Assembly: GCA_030737875.1 (NCBI GenBank)
Contig: CM060910.1
Span: 69,572,501 to 69,636,500, forward strand
Origin: Allium sativum
Taxonomy: Eukaryota; Streptophyta; Magnoliopsida; Asparagales; Amaryllidaceae
DNA length: 64,000 nucleotides
Direction: 5' to 3'
Notes under the pieces: generated by a model
The model's input: the letters and a program-made list of their open reading frames with translations, nothing else
Told to the model about the DNA's origin: nothing
The model's database searches: none
Position numbers and translations under genes: made by a program
Shown: positions 11,058-23,030 of the stretch, piece by piece
Position numbering within the stretch: position 1 is the stretch's first letter
How the letters are laid out: each line of letters begins with the position of its first letter

Positions 11058-11789
11058 CGGCTTTTAATTAATAAGCTAGCTAAGAGTATTCACCCTCAGC
11101 TATCTTACTAAAAGCCGGCTAAGGATCGTGCGACCCCCATTCTGTTGCGGGTTGTTCGGTCAATTAGCACCGAACTAACAACGAGCATCCCCCGGTTGGG
11201 AGTGCTCTGAACAACAGTATATAAAGACCTCTAATAGAAGACTTTCAGATAATCAACACATAAATTGGTGATAGATTTGGATAATGAAAGGGCTAACAAA
11301 GATGCATAAAAGCTTGGTTAACATGAATTTTATCTTGTGAATGATCAAATGAACCAGGCTTTCATAACGATCAAATTAATTGTTGACTTTTCATTGATTC
11401 TAATACGTTATTTTTGACATGCATTACAGAATTTTAAGTTTTTTTAATTGAACTTGGACTAGGAAATTTTGATAGTATTTTGCTTTAAGTTCTAGAGGAA
11501 GGATGACCAAGTTTGCAATGTCACACATTAACATCATTAGAAAGAGATCAAGAAAAAACTTATGGATTTGAATCACAATAGGAAATAGATTCTTTAATCA
11601 TTTGAAATTTATTACAACATTTGACATAGTATTTGGAAAACAAGACTCAATACACGAAGATGCCAAAGCTTCAATAGGATAAAAGGTATAATAAAATGAT
11701 TTTGATATAGTTGAACAAAGCTCTTTATAGTATTTGGAATATATTTTTACAACATTTGACATAGTAGTTGGAATATTTATTACACATTT
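11058..11789. other. 3' flank of CACTA H, no intact gene
   Basis: Begins with GGCTTTTAATTAATAAGC, related to the hairpin cluster left of copia B. It contains a GTTGTTCGG / CCGAACTAACAAC inverted pair near 11145-11185. The stretch 11600-11790 repeats ACATTTGACATAGTATTTGG three times and is the eroded tail of the transposase below. No other gene is seen. Confidence 0.5.
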
Positions 11790-13779
11790 GACATAGTATT
11801 TGGAATATATTTTTCCAGTTTGCAGAGCAATATAGGGATTTCTTCCTCTAGTTTGCATAGACGATCAATTTTTAATGTAGAAGAACAGAAATTTATAAAA
11901 CAGATTAAGTTCTGTTGCGACAGTCCAAACTTTTACGGGAAACAGTTCTTTGAAAGCGGCGGGCAAATAATTTTTCATCATAACATGACAGTCGTGGCTT
12001 TTCATCCCGCTAAGTTTATTGTTTTTATAGTCGACACATCTACGAAGATTATAAAATATACCATCTGGGAATCTTAATCCTTCCACCCATTCCAAAAGTA
12101 TTTTAACTTGATTATTGTCTAGTTAATAGCATGCTTTTGACTTTATATGAAGCTCAGGACGATTACATATTATTTCGAAATCACGTCTTGATTTCAATAT
12201 CTTTCGTCTTCCCTTTGACATTCAAAATTGTATTAAAGTTAAACAAGTTTTTCTCATTATGCATCACATCAATATTACGTTAAATCAGGAGATTTTTTCA
12301 ATAAGGCAGCTCCCAAAATATGCTTTGTTTGCACCAATCATGAATCGGCGATTTACCTTGAATTTCAGTCTGTTCTCCGATTTCATGTATTTTGGATAAT
12401 CCTTTACAAGTTAATAAATATCTTCACCTGACCAAACCATAGGTGGTCTCAAAGTTTCATGTCTATTAGCTATTAAAAAAATCTTCTCTTCTAAAAGGAT
12501 GATTATATGAAGAAAACATCGATGATAATTGAGCCATGAAATTTTCTTTCCATGAGGTAAAGAAAATTATCTTGTTTCTTCCATTCATTAAGGACAAGCT
12601 AGACGACTACCCATACTCCAACTTGAAAGCATTGCATACGTAGGAAAATCGCTGATTGTCCACAATAAAGAAGCATACATACGAAAGTTCCTTTTTAGCA
12701 AAATATCATATGTTTCAACTCCTTCGTACTACATTTTTTTAATTCATCAATCAAAGGTTCTAAATAAATTTCTATTCCTTGTGTCGAATCATCAAGACCA
12801 GGGTTGACAACTGTGAGAATTATATAAGGAGTTTCCATATACATCTACAGAGGTAAATTATAAGGTGTGACAATTATAGACCAGGACGAATATTTAACAC
12901 CAAATTGAGAAAATGGTGAAAATTCATCCGTACATAAACCAAGTCTAAAATTACGACTCTCGGATGCAAAATCGGATACTTCTGGTCAAAATGTTTCCAT
13001 GCTTCCCCATCAGCTGAGTTTGGTAACATATCTTCTTCCCGTGTTCTCACACTGTCATCCCATATGTTGCGCTGTTATTAAAGATGTGTTTAACCTTTGA
13101 AGTCTAGGATTAATATGTAAATAATGCATATGTTTATACAGTAATTCTTTTCCCTTTTTATTTCTTGGTTTGTATATTTCCTTATTACGTATTTACAATT
13201 CTTAAGGTTGATATCTTCCTTCCAATATAACATGCAGCCTTTTAGACATGTATCTATTTTTTCATACGCTAAACCAAAAGCTGGCACAATTTTTTTTACT
13301 TCATAATTATTTTTGCACATTAAATTACCGGGACGCATGTGCCGCTTCGTAGTTGTACAACAGCTATAAATCCATCTTCTATGAGATTATACTTAGATTT
13401 CATCACAATGTATTCAATAGTTACTGATAATTGGGTACCACTTTTACAGCCTTCCCAAATGGGTTTCTTCGCGTCATATAATAAATCATACATTTTTTGG
13501 CTCTAATATTTGGTTCTTCTTTAGCATTACCATCGTCATCGGTAATTAGTGGAACAAGGAGCATTGAATGTGCAACATCTTCAGCCATAGGTTTCACGAG
13601 ATTCGTTGTAGCAATTTCATTATTAACTACCTCCTCAATTTGTACATAAGTATATGCTAACTGTTCTCCATGACGATCCCAAACCAAATAGTTTGACACA
13701 AAACCGTATTGACGCAAATGAACTCTAACTATTTGCGGTATCTAATGCTTTAATAATTTGCATCTACTATATGGACAAC
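11790..13779 (-). pseudogene. CACTA H transposase (TNP2 type), main part
   Basis: Minus-strand remnant of the En/Spm TNP2-like transposase. From 13779 downward it reads CPYSRC, then QYGFVSNYLVWDRHGEQL. NNYEVKKIVPAFGLAYEKID and CLKGCMLYWKED follow at about 13200-13320. The transposase_21 core (NSADGEAWKHFDQKYP, then VNPGLDDS and IYLEPLIDELK) is at about 12750-13020. The C-terminal part (FPDGIFYNLRRCVDYK, LSGMKSHDCHVMMKNYLP, VWTVATELNLFYKF) is at about 11865-12095, and a final CKLEEEIPILLCKLE piece near 11800-11860. Many stops and shifts show it is dead. The N-terminal portion is displaced to 50813-50954 by insertion I. Confidence 0.85.
13777..13779. other. left target-site duplication of CACTA I (AAC)
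   Basis: AAC immediately before the CACTA terminus at 13780 matches AAC at 50813-50815 after the other end. CACTA elements make 3-bp duplications. Removing 13780-50812 plus one AAC makes the flanking transposase codons continuous. Confidence 0.85.
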
Positions 13780-13979
13780 CACTACAACAAAATAATACTA
13801 TTAAACTTTTATTTTACAACTAGCATAAATTAGTTGTTGTAATAAATGCAATTTTATCATTGTTTATAATGTAACCGTGGTATTATACTAGAGCACAATG
13901 GTCTACTTCACGTAAGCCAAATATTTTCCATTTTCCTCTGCTGTTTTCACTAAAACCGCTCTTTTACTTTAAAAAAACC

Positions 13980-14196
13980 CACAGTTTTCACAGTTAAGCC
14001 CTACAATCAAATCGCCTCTTCCATGCCTCAACTCGATCTCCTCTTCCATGCCTCAGAAATTCGATCGCCACTTCCTCCATTGCTCAGAAAAGCCCTTTCT
14101 TTTGCTCGTCGCCTGCTGCGAACGCCCATCCCTAGCTCGATCTGTCGATCAAATCGCAATCGGGATCAAATCACGCTGTATAAGTTAATTGCTGTA
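13980..14196 (+). other. likely 5' non-coding exon of CACTA I
   Basis: CT-rich, relatively GC-rich stretch (CCTCTTCCATGCCTCAACTC and a near copy shortly after) ending in GCT/GTAAGT, a good splice donor, about 200 bp inside the left terminus. A leading exon of this style is common in plant CACTA elements; compare 51955-52150 in element H. The 79-codon open frame here has no recognisable domain. Confidence 0.4.
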
Positions 14197-15180
14197 AGTT
14201 TTGTTATATATTATGTTCGATTTGCTGTTAGTTTTACTAAAACATCTGCGTATGAAAAGTAATGGTTTTAATCCTCCATTCTCAATCACATATAGAAACT
14301 CCCTCGTGTCATTGATTTTGTAAGAATAGAATTCGTGAATAGATTTTTTTCTAATAATACAATTTAAGGCTAAACTTGCTATGCTTATTTCAGTGGATGC
14401 CGATATATATGTAATTGTCTACACTCTAATGTATCACAAGCTATATTTAACCATGTTTTATGCCTTGTAGTACTTAATTGGGCGTGAGACTTGATGACTC
14501 ACATTGGGTTATAGATCAAAGTCAAGTTTATTATTTAAAGTTAAAAGTTTAAAATATAGAGATTCTAGTATATTACGGAGTAAAAATTTATATTTTATTT
14601 TAGTATCTGTTTATTATTCATTTGCAATGTCACACCATGCCTGTTTGAAACTGATGAGGCTTTAAAATTTTAAAGATTTGGTGAACTAATTTTAGTATCT
14701 ATGGTATTATATTCATTTTCTTGTACCAGTAATATTTTTGCATGGATGAAATGGCTAAATACAAAGATCATGTTCACTCATAATAGCTAGCATGTTCCCA
14801 TCACTATTACTGAAAGAAGAGAATTTTTTAACTCGTGCATTATTGTTAATTTTGTGTTTATTGGGCACATATTGCTACTCAAGTCAACGTGATGATTTCA
14901 GTAGTAATGTAACAATTGTTGTTCTTAGCAAGCCTGATTTACTTGTAGTTGACAAATCAATGTGAAGTGACGTAATATTACGTTTGGCCGTTATATAGTT
15001 CTTAAAACTACTTACACACTATTTTATCACAATGTATATATAGATGTTTACCAGGCAATACATTTAATATCAACCTGATAATATCTATAATTTGGAAAGT
15101 TCTCGAATCCGAGAAACTAATATATTCCCATGATTTACATAAATACAATTTTTTCTTTAAGTCAATAATTTAGCCTCTTT
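14197..15180. other. interior of CACTA I, no gene recognised
   Basis: AT-rich sequence following the putative splice donor, probably intron. No domain-bearing frame, RNA gene or TE terminus seen. Confidence 0.5.
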
Positions 15181-15360
15181 CACTACAACAAAAGTGTTTT
15201 TTGATAGTATTTATTTTTAGCGTTCATAGGGTTAAAGCAATACAAAACATAGTAGGCAGTAATATTTTAGGATTTAACGCTGACAAAAACATTTTTGGTC
15301 TGTTGCCTCTTAATCCCACGTAAGTCATAAAAAAAGGCCCAGTTTAGATAAAAGTAGTAT
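15181..15360 (+). mobile_element. second CACTA-type left terminus
   Basis: CACTACAACAAAAGTG begins at 15181 and repeats the 13-bp terminus found at 13780. It is followed by a short inverted pair around TTTAGCG and AACGCT. No matching right end was found, so it may be a truncated CACTA or MITE copy lying inside element I. Confidence 0.4.
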
Positions 15361-15618
15361 ATGCATTCGCATTTGCTGTTGTTGTGCCATTGTGTTGAAA
15401 CTGATCAAATCAATAGTAATGCAATTTCACAATGATTTTAATTCTAGCTTAATCTACAGTTCTTTTTTTTTAATGGAATAGTTGATGAATATAGTGTGGT
15501 CAGAATGCAAGAAATGGATATTACGATAAGGACGAGCGAATTTTGTTAACACAAGATTATTTGAAATTTATTATAACCAAAGAAGTAGGTACTTGGATTT
15601 AGACCCATGACAGTACAT

Positions 15619-16825
15619 TGTAAAATCCGAGTGTGTACGACTTGTGCAGGATCTATAATACGGCTATGCGGAATGTATGTGATAACTTAAGCTATTCAAT
15701 AGTTACGCAGGTAAAAATTCGCAAACAAGAAATATATCACTAACAAATATAAATGCTGTAGATAAAGTAAAGTAGAGTAACGACACCAGGATTTTTATAC
15801 TGGTTCGGACCTCCCGTCCTACGACCAGTCCCGAAGCACCTCTTCGGCTTTTCACTAAACAACACCCTCGCTTCACCCGGAGGAACAGGTTCACAACACT
15901 ACTTGATTTGTGGGCTACAAGTTTACCCACTTGATTTCACGGGCTACAAGCTTACCCACTTGATTTCACGGGCTACAAGCTTACCCACAAGACGATTACA
16001 AGAGTTTGACCTTGAATGTGTTCTTTATTCAACATTGATTAGTCAATGATTGAGTACAACCTTCCTATAATCTTATCCTCAAATATATATTGATGTTTGC
16101 AAAGATTTGGAAGTGGATTATCGAGTTGAATCACAAGTGTGTTAAATATGCTTGAAGATTCAAACGATAATTGAATGCTATTGAGTGCTTTTAGAATGCT
16201 AAGAATAATATAATATAGATCAGAGAATGGAGAGAAAATTCGGTAATTTGATTGATTGAAAACTAATGTATTTATAGTAATTGAGAAGTTGCAATTGTTG
16301 GTGAAAAGTTACAATCAAAAGAAATGATTTAAATGAAGAGAAATGGATGCAACTTTTCAAGAAAGAAGATGACTCTTCATGGAATTCAAAAATAGGTCGA
16401 CAGGAAAAATTAATAGGTTGACAGGTTTTTGACCGTTATTTCAAAAAACTGTTGACCTATTAATTTTAACAGGTTGACCTGTTAAGTTTAAAAAGCTGTT
16501 GACCTGTTAATTTTAACAGGTTGACCTGTTAAGTTTAAAAAGTTGTTGACCTGTTAATTTTAACAGGTTGACCTGTTAAGTTTAAAAAGCTGTTGACCTG
16601 TTAAATTTAACAGGTTGACAGGTTTTTGTCAACATACATAAAAAATGAGTTTTCATGTATATTTTTGAAGAGAATAAGAAGTATGATTATTTGAGGATAG
16701 ATTTTAACATAAATAACTCTAAATAACCATCTTCTAACCTATTAAACATTGAGTCTTCTTTTTGTTGATCATGAAGCTCCTTCTTGTCATTAATCAAAAT
16801 AAGCATTGAAACCGTTGACTCAACA
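15619..16825 (-). repeat. 3' LTR of copia E
   Basis: 1207 bp. The minus-strand 5' end is TGTTGAGTCAACGG (complement of 16812-16825), directly preceded by the polypurine tract CAAAAAGGGGGAGAA (complement of 16826-16840). It contains a 47-bp tandem repeat and, near 15900-15990, a 34-bp TTTCACGGGCTACAAGCTTA repeat. The other end, at TACAT/TG, is set by the target duplication. Confidence 0.85.
16447..16630. repeat. 47-bp tandem repeats in the 3' LTR of E
   Basis: About 3.5 to 4 copies of a 47-bp unit containing TGTTGACCTGTTAATTTTAA and CAGGTTGACCTGTTAAG. Each unit is internally near-palindromic around GGTTGACC and CAGGTTGACCTG. The same array is at 23848-24030 in the other LTR. Confidence 0.85.
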
Positions 16826-17157
16826 TTCTCCCCCTTTTTGATTGATGACAATATAGCTTGATATTTTAATCTTTATTGCTATCTCCCCCTGTATATAAGT
16901 TCTATCTCCCCCTGTATATATGATCTCCCTAAAAAATATAACTAAGTTTCTGCAAGAAGAGATGTTAGTAACTTTCTCCCCCTTTGTCATCGACAAAAAG
17001 GGTATAATAAACAAGATCACATCCAGAGTATATTATACATTACAAACCATACCAAAAACATACAAGATGAACCAAGTTTTCGTAGCACACATAACACAAA
17101 ACACATATAAAAGCTAATAGAGATGTTTTAAAGACGTAATATCATAACTAGAAATAA

Positions 17158-18581
17158 CTACTGAGGAGGTGTATCAGAGTCGGTTTCGTCTCCTTCTTCT
17201 TCTGATGATCCTTTATCCTCATCTTTTTCTTCTTCTGAGGATTCCTCATCTCCTTCTACTTCCTGATCTTTATCCGTTCCTTCTTTTTCTCCTTCTTCTT
17301 CTTGATCATCATCAACTTGATATTCTTCTCCCTCATGCCTACCATGTTCAACAAATGAAACTCCATGACCACAACTATGGTGAGTACTTTCTTCAGAACT
17401 GGTGTTTTCCTCCGAAGTAGACCATGTGAAAGTAGTTGGCATTGGTCGTTTTCCTGAATTTTGAACATGTGTGGTTGAAGATGAAGCTCCGCAAGAAATT
17501 GTGTCCCAAAGAATGCCAAAGAAAGACTTAAGTTTGTTAAAACGTTTATCCATTTTGGTGTCTACCTGATCGAGCTTGGTATTGGTTCGCTTGAGTCTTG
17601 CTTCTAAAAGAAATTGATTTCTTGCTATTTGTTCAAGAGAATCCTTTGTTGTAGAATTTGGCGAAGGAATCTTAACGTCTTGTGGTCTTGGAGTAGGAGC
17701 TTGTGATGAAGATGCTTCAGGAGAACCTCTATGTTTATATTGCTCAAATGGAATAATGGTTAAGCATGGATCCGGAAGTTTCATTCTCTTCTTTGATACT
17801 TTATCAATACACTTAGGTGTTGAAATCTTGGATTTCGGAGATTTTATTCCGCAATTCATGAGGAGACGCATTAAATATTCATTGTAAATAAATGTTTGCG
17901 AGAATGTTTATTTACCAACGATATCTCATCAAAAATCATATCAATCCAGTTGATATTGATATCACCATATATAGCATACAATGCCTTAAAAATTTCTTTG
18001 AAGATGGCATCAAAATTACCGGTTCGTGGCAAGAGAGAATGAACAATACAATGATGGAGAATTATAGCCGTAGGTCTCAAATTTATTCCTTTAGCACTTG
18101 ACTTGTGATCTTCAATGAATAAATGACTAATTTTGTCTCTAATATGAATGGGACAGAAATCAGAAGAAAATTTCGTACCATTATTTGAAGATTTAAGAAC
18201 TTCTTCCATTCGGGACTTGGAGATGAATACTTGTTGATCACATTCAACTGACCATAAGCAATTTGATGAATTTGCTGGCTTGTACTTCTCCAAATTTAGA
18301 TTAGCAAAGAATAATTTTATCATAATGTGATTAATCTCAACATTATTGTTCTCAAAACTAAGAAGAGATGCTATTTTTGCTTTGGTTGCAATTTCTTTAA
18401 CATCATAGAGGAGAAAATCGAAGTATTTGATAAACATCCCTTCATGAATGGTATAATCTTTCATCTTATTCCATCTTGTTATAGCAATCGGATCCTTAAG
18501 CCAATGTTTGATTTGAGCATCTATGGGTTGTTGTTGAGAAGTAGAAGAAGAAGTTTTTGATTTCTTTGATTTTGGAGCCAT
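17158..18581 (-). pseudogene. extra ORF downstream of pol in copia E (frameshifted)
   Basis: Two frames join at TAATG near 17871: 17871-18581 (236 codons) and 17158-17871 (237 codons). The second frame can be read back past its ATG as YNEYLMRLLMN, so the pair is best explained as one protein of about 473 residues broken by a one-base shift near 17880-17890. The first part starts MAPKSKKSKTSSSTSQQQ and continues with a globular region (IKLFFANLNLEKY, then LRPTAIILHHCIVHSLLP), resembling the plant transposon-associated domain seen after pol in SIRE and Athila elements. The second part has a coiled-coil-like stretch (RNQFLLEARLKRTNTKLDQV) and a very acidic Glu/Asp/Ser tail. No signal peptide or membrane segment is visible, which argues against a classical envelope. 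Function unknown. Confidence 0.65.
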
Positions 18582-18689
18582 TGAAGAGAAGGTGATGGAA
18601 TTTGAGGAGTTAGGGTTTGAAGAAAAGTGTTGATTTGAGTAATAAAGAGGTTAAAAACGAAATAGTGTGTTGATATAGGAGGTTGAACC

Positions 18690-19140
18690 GACTATTGGAT
18701 GTTTAAAAATAGTATAATCTGAAAAAGGTCGACCTAAAATAGTATACCGATCGACCTAATTAGTTTCTGGTTTGAAATCGAAGAAAAAATGCTAAAATCG
18801 GTTGACATAAAATTGTAACCGGTCGACCGGATTCTATGGTTTTGAATTTCAAAACTTTAAAAGACCGGTCGACCTATGCAAAAATTTCAGTCGACATTTT
18901 TTTTCATATTTTGCTGAAACTTGTTCGGTCGACATAAAATTTGTGATCGGTCGACCGTGAAAACTCTCTGGAAATTTCTGTGTCATAAAATCGGTCGACC
19001 AAAATTTATTACCGGTTGACCTGTTCGTGTTTCAAGAGACCGGTCGGCATCTTTTTTTCAACCGGTCGACCTAGATATTTCTCTGGAAATCAAAAGTGTA
19101 CAAACCAGTCAACCTAAAATTATCTATCGGTCGACCGTTT
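18690..19140. repeat. array of GGTCGACC palindromes in copia E
   Basis: Within 450 bp there are about a dozen GGTCGACC, CGGTCGAC or one-base variants, many as CCGGTCGACC, spaced 20-60 bp apart in otherwise AT-rich DNA with no protein signature. They lie between the extra ORF and the frame at 19339-19725. The core resembles the GGTTGACC of the LTR repeats. Confidence 0.75.
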
Positions 19141-19338
19141 TTTGATTGAAATGAATTTTCAGCCTTTTGTTGATCGAATTCAAATCCAAACAAAGTATTA
19201 TTACAAAAATATATAACAAATACATGAAGTAAGAAATAAAAACATTATTATTAAAAAACATTATAAAGCATCTCCTTTGATCTGATATAAAGAACTCAAT
19301 TTCTTGGTTCCCACGGAGAGTATTTCCCACTAGCACCT

Positions 19339-19725
19339 TCATTTTTTTTTGAAATTCCTATCCCATGAGTTGGGTGCTCTCGATGATGATGGTATATGTA
19401 TTGGCTCATGAACATTATGCTTGTTGGAACTACAGAAGAGTGAAGCTATTTGCTCGAGATACGTCAAACGAGAGGAAGTTAATTTTTGCTCATAGTACAT
19501 CTCTTGTTGATAATGATGTATTTCATTAATCTTATCCTTTGTACGTGGAGAGCAAAAAAGTGCTTTCTTGCTTCGTTTAGGAGCTGGTGTGGTTCCCGGT
19601 GTACGAGAATTTGGATGGAATCCAGGTGGATGTTGTGGTGTTTTCGGGGAATAGTACTCTTTTGGCTCGGAGCTAGTGATCGAAATATGAGATTGTTGAG
19701 CACATTTATCACAAATGTGTTCCAT
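19339..19725 (-). CDS. small uncharacterised ORF of copia E
   Basis: 128 codons starting MEHICDKCAQQSHISITSSE; a C-x2-C pair is followed by a Pro/Ser/Thr-rich stretch (YYSPKTPQHPPGFHPNSRTP), a KRSKK basic patch and a Gln/Tyr/Glu-rich helix-like region (INEIHHYQQEMYYEQ). It lies between RNase H and the palindrome array on the element's coding strand. I do not recognise a family. It may be a fragment of the extra downstream protein or a chance frame. Confidence 0.35.
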   Translation of the reverse strand: MEHICDKCAQQSHISITSSEPKEYYSPKTPQHPPGFHPNSRTPGTTPAPKRSKKALFCSPRTKDKINEIHHYQQEMYYEQKLTSSRLTYLEQIASLFCSSNKHNVHEPIHIPSSSRAPNSWDRNFKKK

Positions 19726-19984
19726 TATAGAGGAATATATGAATGTTGAGCGACACTCTTAGAAAAAGATGCAGAAAAACAACATTTAGAAAGAGTATGT
19801 ATATATACAGGATTTATTGAGATAAAAATTAGTGGATGAAAAGCATTCAGAAATAAGAACCACTCAAAATGAATTGCTAATAATAGTAAAAGACTATTAA
19901 TTAGCTAAGTTTTAAAAACAAATGAATGTATCGACTAGAAACCCAACAGTGTATACTTTTATACACCCAGTTCGTTTCTAGAAA

Positions 19985-22900
19985 TCAAGCAGAGCTCTCT
20001 TCGTAAAGAAATAAAACTAGATTCGAGTAGAGGCTTGGTGAAAATGTATGCTAATTGGTTGTCAGTTGGGACATATTCGAGACATATTGTCCCTTTTTCA
20101 ATATTGTCTTATAAGAAATGATGTCGAATATCAATGTGCTTTGTTCGGGAATGATTGACTGGGTTTTTCGATAAATTTATTGCACTTGTGTTATCACAAT
20201 ATATGACGGAGTTTGATAAATGAATATTAAAGTCTCGAAGTGTTTGTTGCATATATAAGACTTGAGTACAAGCTAGTGCTGCTGATATATATTCAGCTTC
20301 ACATGTTGAGAGCGAAACGCAGTTTTGTTTCTTACTAAACCAAGAGACAAGTGATTTTCCAATAAAATGGCACGTACCACTTGTACTCTTTCTATCCGTG
20401 CGAGAGCCACCAAAATCAGCATCGCTATATGACACTAATTCAAATGGACAATCTTTAGGGTAGAAAAGACCAAAATCTTTGGTTTTATTAAGATATCGTA
20501 TAATACGTTTCACAGCTCGTAAATGTGATTCTTAGGATTAGCTTGAAACCTTGCACACAAACAAACACTCATCATAATATCAGGACGACTTGCCGTAAGA
20601 TACAGGAGAGAACCGATCATGCTTCGATATAACTTCTGGTCAACATTCTTTCCAAATTCATCTTTTTCAAGATGTGTGGTCGTACTCATAGGAGTTGGTT
20701 TACCAGAGGTATTTTCTAGTCCGAAGCGTTTAACTAGATTTCCGCAATATTTTTCTTGATTGATAAAAATACCATTTGAAAGCTGTTTGATTTGAAGACC
20801 GAGGAAATATGATAGTTCTCCCATATGTGACATTTCAAATTCTTTGGTCATAATATTTGCAGATTCTTTGCAAAGTTTATCGTCTGTTGAACCAAAGATA
20901 ATGTCGTTTACATATATTTGGATAACTAATATATCTTTTCGAGAATGTTTAATGAATAAAGTCTGATCAACTTTTCCAATTTGAAATCCAGAATCTATGA
21001 GATAGCTTCTTAATCGTTCATACCAAGCACGAGGTGCTTGTTTCAATCCATATAAAGCTTTCTTAAGTTTATATACATGATCCGGATATTTCTCATGTAC
21101 GAACAAAGGAGGTTGTTCGACATATACATTCTCTTTGATAAACCCATTTAAAAAAGCACTTTTGACATCCATTTGATAAAGTTTGAAATCATGATGACAA
21201 GAAAAGGATAGTAAGATTCGAATAGCTTCTAATCGAGCTACGGGAGCAAAGGTTTCTTCATAATCGATACCTTCTTCCTGATTATATCCTTGTGCTACTA
21301 ATCTTGCTTTATTTCTAGTAATGTTCCCTTGTTCATCGGCCTTATTTTTATATACCCATTTAGTTCCTATAACTGATTGATCAGTCGGCCTTGGAACAAG
21401 TTCCCATACATCATTGCGCTCAAACTGGTTTAGTTCTTCTTGCATGGCAATGATCCAGTATTCATCAGAAGCAGCTTCCTTAGGATTTTTAGGTTCGATA
21501 TTTGAGATAAACGCAACATGACCCATTTGATTAAGTTGACTCCTTGTTCTAATTTGTGATGTTACTTCTCCAATAACATTTTGAACTGGATGATCTCTTA
21601 GAATTCTCGGAGGAGATCTAAATCTTGTTGGAGAAGGTACAATAACAGGTTGAGGAATATTCTCAATAATTTCTGAGTCAGAGTCATTATTTGTGATGGT
21701 AGGATTATCAGTGACTATAGTTTCTTCGTCATCCGATATATTATGAGACGGTTTATAGAATTCGTCAAAAGATACATGAAGTGATTCTTCAATAGTTTTA
21801 GTTCTCTTATTGAATACACGATAAGCCTTGCTTCGATCCGAATAACCAATAAAGATTCCTTCATCAGCTTTTGAATCAAATTTACCAAGATGATCTTTCA
21901 TGTTTAAAATAAAACATTTTGAACCAAAAACTTTGAAGTATGAAATATTTGGCTTTCTTTCATTAAATAATTCATAAGGTGTATTTTTAGTAAGAGGTCG
22001 AATGGATACACGATTCAAAACATAACACGCAGTTGCTACAGCTTCAGCTTCAGCCCAAAAATATTTTAATAAAGTACTTCCATTTAATAATGTTCTTGCA
22101 CATTCTTGTAATGTCCGATATTTCCGTTCTACAACTCCATTTTGTTGTGGAGTTCGAGGAAACGAAAAATTATGATTAATACCTTTCTTTTTTACAAAAA
22201 TGTTCAAATTCATTATTTTCGAACTCTCCGCCATGATCACTTCTTATATTCTTAACCTTAAGTCCTTTTGACTTTTGAATTTTCTTGACGAAGGATTTGA
22301 AATGAGTAAACGTGTCACTTTTATTTTTTAAGAAAATCACCCATGTATAACGAGAATAGTCATCAGCAATTACAAACACATATCGACTATGATTTATGGA
22401 TTGTATTTGAGTAGGTCCAAATAAATCCATATGCAATAACTCAAGTGGTTGTAATGTTGATATTACCTTCTTAGATTTAAATGATGATTTTGTCAATTTT
22501 CCTACTTGGCATGCGTCACAAAGATTGTCAACTTTAAAGCTAAGTTTGGGTAAACCTTTAACTAGTTCGTTCTTGGCTAGCTTGTCAATAGTTCTGAAGT
22601 TTATATAATAGAAACGTTTGTGGCATAGCCATGGATCATTATCATTTGCTACAAGACACATATCTGAATTATGATTGATATTCATATTCAGAATATAGAT
22701 GTTTCTATCTCTATGTCCTTCAAAAGCTATATTTTGATCTTTATCTAAAATACTACATTTATTATCCGAAAAAGAAATGGTAAAACCTTTGTCGCATAAT
22801 TGACTGATACTTAATAAATTATGTTTCAAATTCTTAACTAACATGACATTTTTAATAAGAGGTAAGTTAGATGTACCAAAATTGCTCACATTGCCTTTGC

Positions 22901-23030
22901 CGATGATATAGCCTTTTGAGTTATCTTCAAAAATGACTGAACCACCATCCGAATATTTGATATTTGTTAATAAGCTCTTGTCTCCAGTCATATGCTTTGA
23001 GCAACCACTGTCCAGTATCCACTTTCCTCT
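19985..23030 (-). pseudogene. copia E pol (protease to RNase H), broken
   Basis: Reading right to left: protease active site in WILDSGCSKHMTGDKSLL (about 22970-23030); pre-integrase CHKRF and CDACQVGKLTKSSF; integrase with Asp in LLHMDLFGPTQ, Asp in IRSDHGGEF and Glu in [11 protein letters not shown] with [20 protein letters not shown] and [14 protein letters not shown]; RNase H with DADFGGSRTDRKSTSG, CEAEYISAALA and CDNTSAINLSKN. Breaks: a shift in the A-run near 22190, a shift near 20515, and a stop after RHHFL at about 20109 followed by in-frame remnant. The RT catalytic tetrad is YVND instead of YVDD (near 20920), so a catalytic Asp is lost. Confidence 0.9.

Noticed and set aside
6386..11062. 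A target-site duplication for copia B
   Set aside because: Flanking bases AATAA and CGGCT differ; the shared GGCTTTT near both ends is explained by the surrounding repeat family.
14023..14262. 79-codon frame near the left end of CACTA I
   Set aside because: Crosses a good splice donor at 14197 and has no domain; better explained as a non-coding leading exon.
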